Positions 36,700-49,300 of a stretch of DNA of 64,000 nt are shown in pieces. Below the pieces are notes generated by a model. The model had not been told where the DNA came from. It worked only from the letters and a program-made list of their open reading frames with translations, and did no database searches. Position 1 is the first letter of the stretch. Each line of letters starts with the position of its first letter. The stretch lies in NCBI GenBank assembly GCA_024138025.1, contig JAMXBD010000235.1, forward strand, positions 1 through 64,000, in the 5' to 3' direction. The translations under genes and the position numbers were made by a program. This DNA comes from Combretum micranthum (lineage: Eukaryota > Streptophyta > Magnoliopsida > Myrtales > Combretaceae).

Positions 36700-37660
36700 T
36701 GCAGGTCATGATAGTGACTGGGTTATAGATTCTAGTGCCTCCTTTCATGTGACAGCATATGGTGAGTTTTTCTCATCTTATATTGCTAATGACTATGGCA
36801 ATGTTAGGATGGGAAACAATGAAACATCTAAAATTGTGGGCATTAGAAGTGTTATTTTAAAGACTAACACTGGTTGCAAGCTCATTCTAAAAGATGTCAG
36901 ACATGTTTCAAATATCCACTTGAACCTTATATTTGCGAGAAAACTTGATGATGAAGGTTATCATAGTCACTTTGGTGAAAGTAAATGGAAGCCCAGCAAT
37001 GGTTCTCTCATTATGACAAAAGGGAAGAAGAGTAGCACCTTTTACTTAACGTCAACAAAACTAAGTAAAGGAGATGTGAATTTGACAAATGATACTTCTA
37101 TGAAGCTATGGCATAAGTGGCTTAGTCACATGAGTGAGAAAAGGCTCCATATGCTTGTAAAGAAACAACTTCTACCGGATGTAAAAGGTACTCCTTTGAA
37201 AACTTACACTGATTGTCTTACTAATAGACAACACATGGTTGCTTTTCAGAGAAATCCACCTACTAGAAAATCTCATATATTGGATTTGGTTCACACAGAT
37301 GCATGTTATAGGAAAGAAAGGATAGAAGGTGGTGCTCTTCATTTTGTTACATTCATTGATGATCACTCTAAGAAGTTGTGAACTTTTGCTTTGAAGTCCA
37401 CGGATCAAGTTAGATGTGTTTAAGCAATTCCATACTAGAGTAGAGAGAGAAACTGGAAGAATATTGATATGTGTCAGAGCAAAAAATAGTGGTAAGTAGA
37501 AAGGATCATTTGAAGAGTATTGTAGAGGTCATGGATTAAACTGGAAAAGACAGTTCCAAAGACCCAACAGCAGAATGGTGTTGCAGAGAGAATGAATCGC
37601 ACTATCAAAAAGAGAGCGAAGTATATGTTATCTCATGTCAAGCTTTTTAAATCAATTTGG
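36700..37660 (+). pseudogene. copia protease and integrase remnant
   Basis: The protease active-site region reads DSSASFH (near 36728), where active copia elements have D-S/T-G. The glycine is replaced. A GAG-pre-integrase segment LWHKWLSHMSEKRL follows with its two histidines; the C-x2-C part survives as YTDC, so one cysteine is lost. Integrase pieces with DLVHTDACY, TFIDDHS and QQNGVAERMNRT mark the catalytic core across at least two frames. Confidence 0.8.
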
Positions 37661-38279
37661 AGTGAAGCTATGAGGATAGCTGTTGACTTGATAAATCTAT
37701 CTCCCTCTTATCTTTGGATGGAGATATCCCATAGAGAGTTTAAACAGGTAAAGAAATTTCTTATGAACGCTTACGAGTGTTTGGTTACAGGGTATTTGTG
37801 CATATTGAAAGAATGAAAGAGTGAAGTTGGATGCAAATTCAAAGCAGTACATTTTTCTAGGCTATGCATATGATGAGTATGGATACTTATTATGCAATCC
37901 AGTTGAGAAGAAGATTCTTAGAAGCAGAGATGTGGTCTTTCTTGAAGACCAAACTATTGAAGATATTAAGAAGCCTAAAAAATCTAAATCCTCATATGAG
38001 ATCTCGACAAATGTAGATACAGTGCCCTCACTTAAAGATTCTAATGATAGGGGAGATGTAGGAGCTTTAGATGAAGAGCCTTAAGAGCTTCATCAGTAGA
38101 TTGAGTTAAAGAGATCTTCAAGAAATAAAAGACCATTAGTTAGATACAGTCCAAATGAACATGTGATGTTGACTGATGGGGGTGAGCTTGAACATTATCA
38201 AGAGGCAATGGTACGTGAGCAGAAAAAATAATGGGTCAAAACCATGTAAGAAGAGATGAAATATTTGCATTAGAACAAG

Positions 38280-39690
38280 ACTTATGATTTGGTGAAATTA
38301 CCAAAGGGCAACAGACCATTAAAGAACAAATGGGTATATAGAGTGAAGACAGAAGATCATAGCTCACAACTAAGAAACAAGGTTAAGACTGGTTATGAAG
38401 GGCTTCAGTCAGGAGAAGATGAGATTTTCTCACTAATGATGAAGATGTCTTCCATTTGGGTTGTACTCAGTATTGCAGTCAATTTAAACCTAGAGGTTAA
38501 ACAAATGGATGTGAAGACAGCATAACATAGTGACTTGGAGGAAGAAATTTATATGGAGCAGCATGAGAGGTCTAAGGTCAAGGGGAATGAGCATGTTGTC
38601 TGTAAATTGAAGAAAAGATTGTATAGGTTGAAATAGGCTCCAAGGCAGTGGTATAAGAAGTTTGACTCCTTCATGATTGATCAGTGTTATACCAGGGCTA
38701 CATCAGATCATTGTGTTTTCATTAAGAAGATTGCCAGTGATGAGTTTCTTCTACTCCTACTATATGTAGATGATATGTTGATTGTTGGCCATGATGATAA
38801 GTAGATTCAAAATCTAAAGATTGTAATGAATAAGTCTTTTTTCATGAAAGACTCAGGACCTGCATGCCAAATTCTTGGTATGAGAATCATTCGTGATAGG
38901 AAGAGCCATAAATTGTGGTTATCATAAGAGAGATACCTAGAAAAGGTACTGGAGAGATTCAACATGAGCAAGGCGAAACCAGTTTATTCTCCACTTGCAG
39001 GCCACTTCAAACTCAATTCTCAGCAATTTCCTAAAAGTGAGGCATACAAAGAAGACGTGAAGAAAATTCCATATGCTTCAACTATTGGTAGTCTAATGTA
39101 TGCTATGGTATGCACTAGTCCGGATATTGCTCATGCTATCAGTATGATTAGTCGCTATCTCTCAAATACAGGTAAAGAGCGTTGGACCATTGCTAAATGG
39201 ATTCTCCGGTATCTTAGGGGTACTTCTAGGTTAAGTTTACAATTTGGTAGCAATAAACCCGTATTGGAAGAGTTTTCAAATGCTGATATGGCTGGAGATC
39301 TAGATTTCAAGGAGTCTACTTCAGGTTATCTAATTACATATGCGAAAGGACCAATGTCCTAGCAATCTAAGTTGCAAAAGTGTTACACTATCCACCACTG
39401 AAGCAAAATATATAGTTGTGACTAAAGCTTGCAAGGAGGTCTTGTGGATGAAAAAAGTTTCTAGAGGAACTGGGTCAAGAGCAAGAAGATTTAAGGGTAT
39501 TTTGTGACAGCTAGAGTGCTATACATCTTAATAAGAATCCAATATTTCATTCTGAATCCAAACACATTGATGTTAGGTATCATTAGATTCGAGATGTAGT
39601 GGAATCAAAGCTTTTGAAGCTTGAGAATATCCATACTGAAGATAATGCTTCAGATATGACGACCAAAGCCCTACTCAGAGACAAACTTGT
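38280..39690 (+). pseudogene. copia reverse transcriptase and RNase H remnant
   Basis: Pieces NKWVYRVK, LEVKQMDVKTA, APRQWYKKFD and LLLLLYVDDMLIVG (the YVDD polymerase motif near 38762) establish reverse transcriptase. YASTIGSLMYAMVCTSPDIA and WILRYLRGTS lead into RNase H, where the usual DADMAGD motif begins NADMAGD. Stops lie at 38523, near 38634 and near 38802, among others. The RNase H tail with KHIDVRYHWIRD continues to about 39690, again with stops. Confidence 0.88.
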
Positions 39691-39748
39691 TTATTGTAGA
39701 CAGAGAGTAGGTGTGATGGGACCCTCCATATGAGTGGGAATGGGAGTT

Positions 39749-40433
39749 TGTTAGGTTATAAATCCAATCCATATGGGTCTATAATCAAGGATATACTAAG
39801 TATATTTTATATACTTAGAAAAAGACTTGAAAATAAGGAGATTTGTGCAAAACAAAAGAGATGAAATTGTTGTACACTAGTAACAAATGAAGATACATCG
39901 ATAACCTTCAAACACATTTGCCAGCGTTGAAAATTATAATTGTTTGTTGAGAGTAGCCTATCTTCAAGGCCAGCATCAACGCCACTAGCATACATGGGAA
40001 AGCCACCAGAGTATGAACCGACGTTAGTTAGCCGAAATACCAAACATTGCCAGCCCTTATCTATTTCATGCTAGCTTATGTTCCTCCTCTATTGGTCCAT
40101 ATGAATACTCCTTGTTTTGGTCTTAGGGTTGTACAGAGGTTATCCTAAATATTAGAGAGAGAGAGGTCTGTTATTTTTGAAATTTATAGTTTGTGGTGAA
40201 GATCCATGTGATCCACTAGTGTTATCTAGTGAGAATAACAGTGTATCCCATTATTTATTGATAGTGGAAGATTATTTTGCTACGCTCCCATGGTTTTTCC
40301 CCAAATTTGGGTTTTCCATGTAAATCCTGGTGTGTTGTTGTTTTATTCTACAATTTTTTTGTTTATTTTATTGTAATTGCTATAGGCAAGAGGAAAAATC
40401 GTCGTGATTACTTCCGGATTATTTTTCCTAACA
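39749..40433 (+). repeat. 3' LTR of the copia element
   Basis: About 685 bp, starting TGTTAGG and ending CCTAACA. It retains the TG…CA ends lost in the 5' LTR start. Confidence 0.85.
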
Positions 40434-42442
40434 AAAGTTTCATATTTCAAAGTAGCTTTTTTGTTTGTTAAGATTCTTCATGTTAAAAATTTATTTTGTA
40501 CATTTTGTTTTGTATACTTAGCACAAGCACAAATAACACTCATTATTTATAAAGTCTTAATAAAATGTAGGTATTTTATTTTATTGTAAACCACTGAATT
40601 TCACCAAAAGGTTTTAGTCAATTGCCTCAAAATTTCTTTAAAGATATTTTTAAAAACTTAAACAATTCCACTTAAGATGTTAAGAATGAGATGTGATGAC
40701 CTTAACACGAGTAATATTGATTTTAAATAAATAATGTGGGGCCACAAGCCCTAGAGGTATTTATAAAAATTTTAATAAATTTTAAAACACTAAAACTTAG
40801 GAAAATCGATAGATATAATTTCGTTAATCCATAAAATGTATATCTTCTAAACAACACATAATGCCAATAATTTTCAATAATGTATGATCCAAGTTTCTAC
40901 CTTTACTCAAATATAAACCAAATTGTAACTCTATTGATGTAACTAGTGAAATCTCAACTAAGTCTTAACAATGTAGTCTCAATTGAACCATATTTAGTGA
41001 AAACCTTACCTAGCTAATGATGGTAGCCCTACACCCTAATCAACCTCCCATTACACTTTAAATCGCCTAGTTTTATTCATATGCTCAAACATTACCATGC
41101 GTATGTTAAATTGTACTTACATGAATAGTAGAAAGTACAGCTAAAAGCTACTCTAAATTATTAACCCATGGACATATATATTATGAGCAAAACAACAAAA
41201 AAATCAAGGTCATTACCTTTACCTCTTTCTCCAAATAAACAGCTCCTTCTCCCCTCCTACATACATACACACATATGCCTTACTATTTCTCCCACTCTTC
41301 CTTCTCATTTCCTACTCAAAACTTATCTCCACTTCCTCTCTTCCTTTTTTGTTGGACACCCCTCCTTCTCCTTCTTCTCCTTTTCCCATGCTAATCACAC
41401 TCCATTTCCTCCTAAATGTGCTGAGCAAGAAGATCTAGTGGAACTAAGTTTCCAAGCTTCAGGTTATCTTCTAACCAAGCAAGTGTTCTTAAATTCTCTA
41501 CTCGGTAATCTTGTATAACATGCAATATAAGAACTTAAATTTCTAGTGGTTCGCATGAAAATTTTTCAAGAATGCAATGACAACACCATATAGTCTTCTT
41601 CTCCCTCTCTAGCCAATCACTTCCATGAAAATATGGAGTGATTTCTCAACTTTCCGCTTACTTGATTAATTAAATCATAAGTATTGACCTCGTCGTGTAA
41701 AGCTTAGAAAAAAATAGCTATTCCACAAGTTATATACATCAATAAACTTGGAAATAAGATTCTAAGGAGAAATATCAACAACCTACTTTCTCCTTCACAC
41801 TAAGTACTCCTATAAATAATGAATGATTTTCTCAAATTTTACTTTCTTTAGAATAACTTGATGATAAATGAAATTGTGTTTGAACATACCAAGTAAAAGT
41901 GTCGTAGATATGATGATGGGTGGTATCTTGTGCAATAAGAGAAATAAACTTTTCTCTATTACATATATGATCAATATAACTTAGGAAAAACATATCGATA
42001 ATCAATTGATATAAATCATGAAAGATAAGGTTATGGTAGAGTTTTAACAAAAAGGAGTGCAACACAAACCCAAATAATCATAATGAAAAATGAGCAAATT
42101 TAACCATATCTAATTCACACCCTAAACGATCTCCACCGGTGAAAATAGCTACACTATTGGAAAGTATTGCTCAAACCTGTATGAAAAAGGATTATAAATT
42201 CATGAAAATCATACACAAACAATAAATGATACCGCTAAAATACTAAAGCCAATCAAAAGTGGAAATTATTATGATTTTGGGTAACATCTAGTGTAATCCT
42301 TGGTGTAGAAGTAGTTGGATCTATTGTAATTATTATACTTTATTATATCTTATTTAAAGACTTTGATTATGATGCTATAGGTACTTGAGGAATATATTGA
42401 CTAGCTTTTGACATGGTAGAGGAAGTACTTTCCCAAGATTAT
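40434..42442. other. Intergenic stretch with another possible LTR edge
   Basis: Near 40692 TGTGATGACCTTAACACG reads on the minus strand as a possible LTR 3' end, like the other minus-oriented LTR-like segments. The rest is AT-rich with short ORFs lacking family signals. A pyrimidine-rich region lies at 41200-41400. Confidence 0.3.
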
Positions 42443-44250
42443 TGTAACACCTTAAACTAAAAGTGTAATTAACCCACCACATGTTGTCACTAGAAATGGA
42501 CACGGCAAGGCTCAGATTCTACTAAACCACAAACTAAAACATAATATTACTTCAATTTCTCACACAAAATGGAACTTTTATAAGGTTTATGAAATTAATG
42601 AAACTCCTAAACAACTCAGTTGGAAAAAACCAAATGCCAACTTACAACAAACTTATAATATCGCAAGAAAGGGTCTCATAAAATAAAAAATCATAAAAAC
42701 TATTTAAAACTTATTATTAAAGTCTTCTACTATAACAATCTCAAATCCGAAATTTCTAATAATCAACTGAAAAAATCGGCTCTACTACCGTCCTTCCCAT
42801 AGTCCACGAATACATCATAGCCTGATAGATTGAACACTATATGTTCTTCGCTTGATCTTAAAAAACAGAAGATGTGAGTGCAAGGCTCAGTACACCGAAC
42901 CACAATCACATGTGTATAAGCAAACATCATACAAATCCACATGCAACATAGCGACGCATGCAACAATTACATGTTATCATCTTTAACTAGCCATACAATC
43001 AACAGTTTAGAACCATTTTCAACTAGTCCTAAACCCAGAGTAACCCATGACTCTGTGAAAACAAATACATATACATAATTACTTATATGTATATTGGTAT
43101 TTGGTACTCCCTACACATCCTGTTATCGTACTTGTACCATTCTTAAATTATCATAATCATCTTTGTGCACAATTCCACTTAGGATAATGATACACACAGA
43201 TCATCAAGGTGCTGTCCTAGTAGCATTGGTACTCTCGATCCATTAGACCCAGCTAAACACAAGCAACAAACTAATTAAAGCTGGATAGCATTAAGTTCAT
43301 TTGTAGTTTCTAAGCCTATATATACATACAACAAACAAGGTAAGGAAGTATTTGAAACAACTTTTGGAACAGATAATCTCGGTTCACCAGAAAGACTTGA
43401 TCACATAAAAGCAAAATAACTCAAAACTCATTTCAAAAGAAAAGCATATTTCTAAGGTTATCCAATCTCCTAAACTATTAAGAATTACAACTATTCTAGG
43501 TCTAAATATGTCTTACTACTAGCATTTAGGAGTACTAGAAGATAAACTAAGAGATAGGGTGTTTAAAAAGGGAAAAAACATGGATCAAAGAATACTACAC
43601 AATCCTTCTATCAATCACGCCCGTGATAGGGGCATGATAGCCTCAGGGCATAAGATACATACTCCTCACCCTGTCTTAGGGGCGTGACCTCCATCAAGGC
43701 CATGGTGGGGGTGGTGACGACTGTCACGGCCTTTGCTACAGCCTTGATCGTCTCAAATCTGTCACCCTCGAGGAGATCACGATCGTTATCTATGTCCATA
43801 CTCCTACTTATTTAAAACACAAAAAAATCAAAAGAAAAACCATTTTTCTTTATTTCTAACCTAGACCGAACTCCCAATATATATATATATTATATATATT
43901 TATCAACATAAAACATCATTATAATCATATTACCTGAACACAAATGATGTTCTTTCCTCCTTTGATCACAAAAATACCAAAGTCACTAAAGATGAAATTT
44001 AGGGTTTTCCTAATTCTCTCACAAATACCGAATCCCTTCAACACCAATAAGAAAACTTAGAAAAGAGAACCCTTTTTTTTATTGATAAAGGATTGAAAAT
44101 GAGCAAACCTTGTCTAATTATTGACCTTTGATCTGTCTTGAATCAAGATATAAGCTTAATGAAGTTTTGAGGTTTGTCTCCTTATGATACAATAGAAAAA
44201 TGCGTATTCTACTGGGGGGGGAGGTTATTTTTATCATTATTATTCATTTT
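42443..44250 (-). mobile_element. LTR-like segment, minus orientation
   Basis: The left edge TGTAACACCTTAAACT reads on the minus strand as …GGTGTTACA, a common gypsy LTR 3' end. An A/C-rich belt (42520-42730) precedes a minus-strand open piece ending DYGKDGSRADFFS (42763-42966), the same layout as 13995-16430. A GC-richer spot at 43615-43800 has a minus-strand 62-codon ORF of unknown nature. The right edge is undefined. Confidence 0.3.
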
Positions 44251-46193
44251 ATGATGGACCATAAAACCTTCTTATTTATCAACATATGACAACTTTGCCC
44301 TTTGCTGTGATTTATTTATTTTTATATTACAATTATCATATTTGCATGTTACTATATATAGATGTACCTAATTATATAGATAATGAATATGAATTCATGC
44401 ATGTGTTTGATGATTTTAAGTGGTTACAAGACACTGTAATTATATGCAAATTTCTGCTTGTTGCATTTAATGTAAAAATTTCAAGTGTTTGCTATAATAT
44501 TGGTTTATAGTCTTGAATGGATTCAATGATTATGTGACTTGATTAAATAAATGAATCATGCATTGCACAACTTGTATAGTCAAAAGACCGTCAGCATTAC
44601 GCATTGGAGTTGGTAGGTTGTTATTAGCAATATTATTGTGCCATGAGCCCTACACTATATATAGAATGAGAACTATCTTACTTGGGAAGTGTGACCCAGG
44701 GTTAGGAGATGAGCTAACCATCATTGTTGAAAAATGCAGGATGTATCCACGTCTCTCATCTAGAGATAAATGATCTCTGTGTTAGAAATGTGATTTCAGA
44801 AAACTTTTTATAAAATTTTCATCAAACTTGCTTGTGTTGCGCTAGGCTAGATTTTCATGGCACTTGAGCCTTTTATAAGATAATCTACTGAACTTGCTCG
44901 TGTCACATTTAGCTAGATCTATATGAAACTTAAGCCCTTTACTCATAGTGATTTCTTTTTAAAATATTGTTTTGTAAATTGTCTTTATGTGATCCTGAAA
45001 TGAAAGGGTTTAAAGCTAACATGAAATGGCTTAATTTTGTATCCTTGTCATGTTTAGATACAATTTTTGATGATTGTATATATCTGCTGCATTCATGTGC
45101 TTTACTATAGGTTAGCATGTGATTGTTGAATAATTGTGTTGAAAATCTTGTTTGAACAGTACAGTATGAGGTAGATACCACTAAGCTTGTTGCAATCACT
45201 TCTCCATTGTGCTTTGCTTGTGTAGGAAGGATTATGGTTGGTCCCCGAATGTCAGCAAACTTGGTTACTGCTTTGAAAGTATCGAGATGAGTGAGGTCAA
45301 GCAAAGTAACATTCTTTTATTTATCCCTTTTTGTAAAGATTCCCATTTTTATTTACATTTATTTAGATTTTAGTTATTCATACCCATGTGTGTGTGCGTG
45401 CGTGCGTCACATCCCCTAGTGCATTCTTATTTAATTGCCACTAATTATCTATTGCATTATATCTACTATTAGTTCTAATATATCCCAATGGCATATCTAG
45501 GTTGAAAGTAGTGTTTTTTATATATTGTATTAGAAATCTTTGAGTGATACAAAGGTCATTCTTAGGTTTTGTATAATATCCAGTGGGATTGTCACATGGG
45601 GTACCCCGTAGAGCGTAGCATTATCCATATTCTTATCTTAAATGCACAATTAGTACAATGTACAAGGATGTTCCACTTACCAAAACCTACTCTTTAATCT
45701 TCATTAAATTCAACTCAAACAAACAAAAACCTGTTAATAAGTATAAGATGATTTATTTAAAGCACTAAATATGCATTATAAAATCACATTATTTTACCCT
45801 TAAACAAAAAGGATGGACTATAGCTGTGGTTAAAATAGAGTGCAGCCTAAACTCAGACCCAATTCACGGTTCAATCAAAACCAACCTTAGGAACGAGCTG
45901 CTCCATTACTAAAAACTATATTGATTTATAACTAGATCTAAACTAATGGTCTATAAGCAATCTAACCTCAATTTAGGTAACTTGACCGAATCTAAAGGGT
46001 ATTAAAAAGACCAAAAGAAATAATTTAGACTAAGTTTTGCATCCAGCCATGGATAAGCTTAGTAACAAACCCATATAAAAGGAATCATTCAAGGCCTAAT
46101 AAAATTGATAACAAAACATTTACTTTTAAATTTATTTATAGTGATCATTAGATCTTTTGGTTTCTATGACAAGTGATGAGAGAATTCTTTTTC

Positions 46194-46226
<33 letters not shown>

Positions 46227-47090
46227 TTTTCACTTCTCAAGCCTTTTTCTATAAAATGGGATGTCTTCCACTAATGTGGGAGTTCTTTTTACATCTTTTT
46301 CTTCCAGACTATCTTCACCTCTCACTTATTCTTCTTTTTTTTCCTTTTTTTTTTTTAACTCTGGGTGAGTATTGGCACATTCTTGAGTATTTTAAAGCAT
46401 CGAGTTTTTCTCTAAAGGCATAGGTGCAATATTCTAAAACAACATGCTATTCAATCCAAAAGTAAAGGGAAAACTTCAAGCACACTACATATATGCTAGG
46501 TAATGATAGAGGATAATGATGGAAACTAGTGTGCCAATTTATAAGCACATTATAATTGGCTTGTAATTAATGATGACTACTTTTTTATAATGATTTGCAA
46601 ATTTAACATGGGTAAATTATTTTGCTACTCCTTTGGTTTTTTCACCATAATGTAATTTCATATTTTTTTCAAAATATGATTATTTCTATTTTATTATTGA
46701 TATTGGCTTGGTACTTGGTTGAACTCGGTTCAACCCCTTAACTTTTGACCCTTAACCCTCTTACATGTCTAAGTTAACCACTTGAACTTGATTGAACATT
46801 GTTGCCTTGACATTAGTAAAATGATTAATTTAAAACTCTAAATATACCCAGGGATGACTACAATAACATAACCTACATCTTGACGCTTTTGTAAACTCAA
46901 TATGTGTTTTATATCATTTGTTAATACTAGTCATGCACATGCATTGGCTTTTGATTAATGCATAATAATTAATTTAATAAAATAATAAGAATTAAATATA
47001 TATGTAAAAAGAGTAAAAAAAAGAAAAAGAAAAATAACTAAACGATAGGCTCCATTGGCGTTACTAGATTACTTAAACCATATTGATAGT
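44251..47090. other. Non-coding stretch with small repeats
   Basis: A diverged 66-bp tandem duplication lies at about 44825-44950 (units with AACTTGCT and GCTAGAT words). A TG/CG microsatellite is near 45388-45408 and an AT microsatellite at 46205-46226. The minus-strand 121-codon ORF at 44939-45304 shows no family motif and I do not call it a gene. Confidence 0.45.
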
Positions 47091-47169
47091 TAGGTGTGTG
47101 AATCTCAAGTTGTTCCTACTATAAAGAAGCAAGTTGTAGGCAGTAAGCAGCCTCAAGTGTTTAACTCTA

Positions 47170-47660
47170 AATTGGATGAACCTAATAGAGATGGTGACTT
47201 AGATACTGACAAGGTTTAAAACATACTGGTTGATGATTTAGGTGGTGAGTCTAATAATGATGGGAGTGATGGTGGTGTATGCCAGTTTCAAGCGCTTCCT
47301 GATCCTCGCGAGTCATGGTGGAGGAATAATTGATGACATTTTTTGGCTCTAATAAATATGGATGAGGTTAGGAGTCAAAAACCCGTCACAGTTTCAGTTT
47401 TAGTTTCAGTGATGGTAGTTACATTCTAAGTGATGAAATTAAATTGGATGAACCTAATAGAGACGGTGACTTAGATACTGACAGGGTCGAAAACACACTG
47501 ATTGATGATTTAGGTGGTGAGCCTAGTAATGATGGGAGTGATGGTGGTGTAAGATAGGTTCAAGTGCTTCCCGATCCTCGTAGGTCATGGAGGAGGAATA
47601 ATTGATGAAATTTTTTGGCTCCAATAGGAGTCCAAAACTCGTCACAGTTTCAGTTTCAAT
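47170..47660 (+). repeat. Tandem duplication of about 266 bp
   Basis: Phrases AAATTGGATGAACCTAATAG, GGTGACTTAGATACTGACA and ATGATGGGAGTGATGGTGG occur twice, starting near 47170 and 47441. Each unit ends with a CGTCACAGTTTCAGTTT phrase. The copies code for an acidic stretch (DEPNRDGDLDTD) in the MULE remnant. Confidence 0.75.
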
Positions 47661-47699
47661 TATGGTAGTTACAGGGAGTGGATATGCAACATTTGAGAA

Positions 47700-48070
47700 T
47701 GAGTAAGAAATGGATGATGGTAGTTACATTTCAGTGATGAAATTAAAGGTAGGGGTGCAGTTTAAGACCAAAGATCATCTCATAAGGGTAGTTAAGACAT
47801 GACATACAAAAAACCACTATAATTCAAAGTATTGGATTCAGGTTTGAAGTAGTGGGCATTGCATGCACCGATAACAATAATAGGGTTGCTATAGCCAAAA
47901 CACAATAATCGAGGTTGTAAGTGGAGAGTCAGAGCATACTATAATAAATATGGTGGATGCTTTCTAATTGTTAAGTTTGTGAGACCACACGTGTTTGGAT
48001 GAAGTTACCACACGAGATTACTTCAAGCTAGACTTTACCATCCTATCTAAATGTATTATTATGGACATTT
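47700..48070 (+). pseudogene. Decayed MULE (MuDR-type) transposase N-terminal region
   Basis: Frames give VQFKTKDHLIRVVK, then after frame changes GCKWRVRAYYNKYGGCFLIVKFVRPHV. This matches the N-terminal DNA-binding region of plant MuDR transposases, where a GCPWRVRA motif is followed by a PHTC-like end. Stops and frame changes are present and the DDE catalytic core is not seen, so it is a dead 5' fragment. Confidence 0.5.
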
Positions 48071-48286
48071 AAAACTCAACAAATGAGTTCAACATAATAC
48101 AATGATCTTGTTTATTAAAGAGACAAATTTAACTACTGATGACTTCACCTCTTTAAAATATAAGTTTAAGTTACTTGATTTTAATATTACTTTATTCCAA
48201 TAATATTTTCATAATTTTTTATTAAAACATTATTATTTTTATTAATCTAAAAAGGAATGGGTGAAACACATTTTTACCAACTTTGT

Positions 48287-48666
48287 AGAAAAAATTACAC
48301 AAATATAAATTATACAAAAATAATTACATAAATACCGATACAAAATAATGTATTAAACAGACGTTTCACAAATTTACACATAAAATGTCATTTGAAGATG
48401 CGATTTAGCTAAAAGTCATACAGTGTTGAATCACATATTCAAAGGGCGTTTCATGTTTGTTTTAAAAGATGAATTGCATCTTGAAAGGGTAATTCGCTTA
48501 TTTTGTACGTGAATCACATATTTAACAGACGTTTTATATTGGTTAATGAATCGCATCTTCAAGATGTGATCCATGTGTAAATTCGTAAATCTCTTGTTAA
48601 AGATACGATTTTGCATCGGTATTTTGGTAATTAATTTTATATAATTAGTATTTGAGTAATTTTTAT
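48287..48666. mobile_element. MULE-type MITE, foldback structure
   Basis: The left arm starts AGAAAAAATTACACAAAT; the right arm, reverse complemented, starts ATAAAAATTACTCAAAT. Pairing continues through AAATACCGAT(A/G)CAAAAT and beyond 100 bp. Flanking 9-mers CAACTTTGT (48278-48286) and CAATGTTGT (48667-48675) match at 7 of 9 positions. It lies just downstream of the MULE transposase remnant, but the arms do not obviously belong to it. Confidence 0.6.
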
Positions 48667-48675
48667 CAATGTTGT

Positions 48676-49300
48676 TAGAGTCAGATTAGATTTTGACCCG
48701 AATGAACTAGGGGGTCAGGTGTCAATGGGTCGAACTAGGGTCATAAAAAAGTAGAAATATAAGAGATAATTTAATCATGAAATACCAATATAAGTGACTT
48801 CACTCAATTAAATCTATATTTAGATCAAATTCATTAATTAATTATTAAACAAACATGATATAATGATTATATTTTATAAATTTATAATTAAGTATGAATA
48901 AATATTTAAATTTCTCGTTTTTTTTTTTGTTTTTTTCGATCCGGATCAATTAGTTCGACCTCCTGGGTTTCTCAGTTCAACCCGGTTCGATGCTTGGGTT
49001 AACCGGGTCAATATGAGTCTTACTAGTTTAATGAAAAACTAAGTCTAAGGTGAAACCCAGCCCAACATTATACTAATTTCTTTCGAATTAGGTTGAACTG
49101 ATTAGTCTGGGCCAGTTTTGATAATGATAATTTTTATTTAAGGGGATCATACAATTTCGGGAAAAACTTGGTTTAAGTCGCCAAATTAAATCCTAATTTT
49201 AAGACGGCTTTGGACCGTTGGATCAAAACAATTTAATCGTGGCTGTCCAACTAAAAGTACAATATTTGATAGATTTTCCCCTCACTTTACCTATCAAAAT
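48676..49300. other. Non-coding stretch
   Basis: No gene or repeat recognised. The last part is pyrimidine-rich and may belong to the promoter or leader of the next locus. Confidence 0.4.

Larger units (their letters stand above)
35036..40433 (+). mobile_element. Decayed Ty1/copia retrotransposon, Tork/Tnt1-like
   Basis: Direct repeats at 35036-35776 and 39749-40433 are LTRs. The right one starts TGTTAGGTTATAAATCC and both end CCTAACA. A primer site TGGTATGAGAGC lies at 35780-35791, close to the initiator-Met tRNA type, and a purine-rich tract GAGTGGGAATGGGAG precedes the right LTR. The order gag, protease, integrase, reverse transcriptase, RNase H is that of copia. Wording near MSKAKPVYSPLAGHFKLNS is typical of the Tork/Tnt1 lineage. 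Many in-frame stops and frame changes mean it cannot move by itself. The flanking 5-mers ATAGA and AAAGT do not match well. Confidence 0.92.

Noticed and set aside
44939..45304. Minus-strand 121-codon ORF
   Set aside because: Long for chance but with no recognisable motif, leader or splice context; the expected frequency of such ORFs in 64 kb makes it weak.
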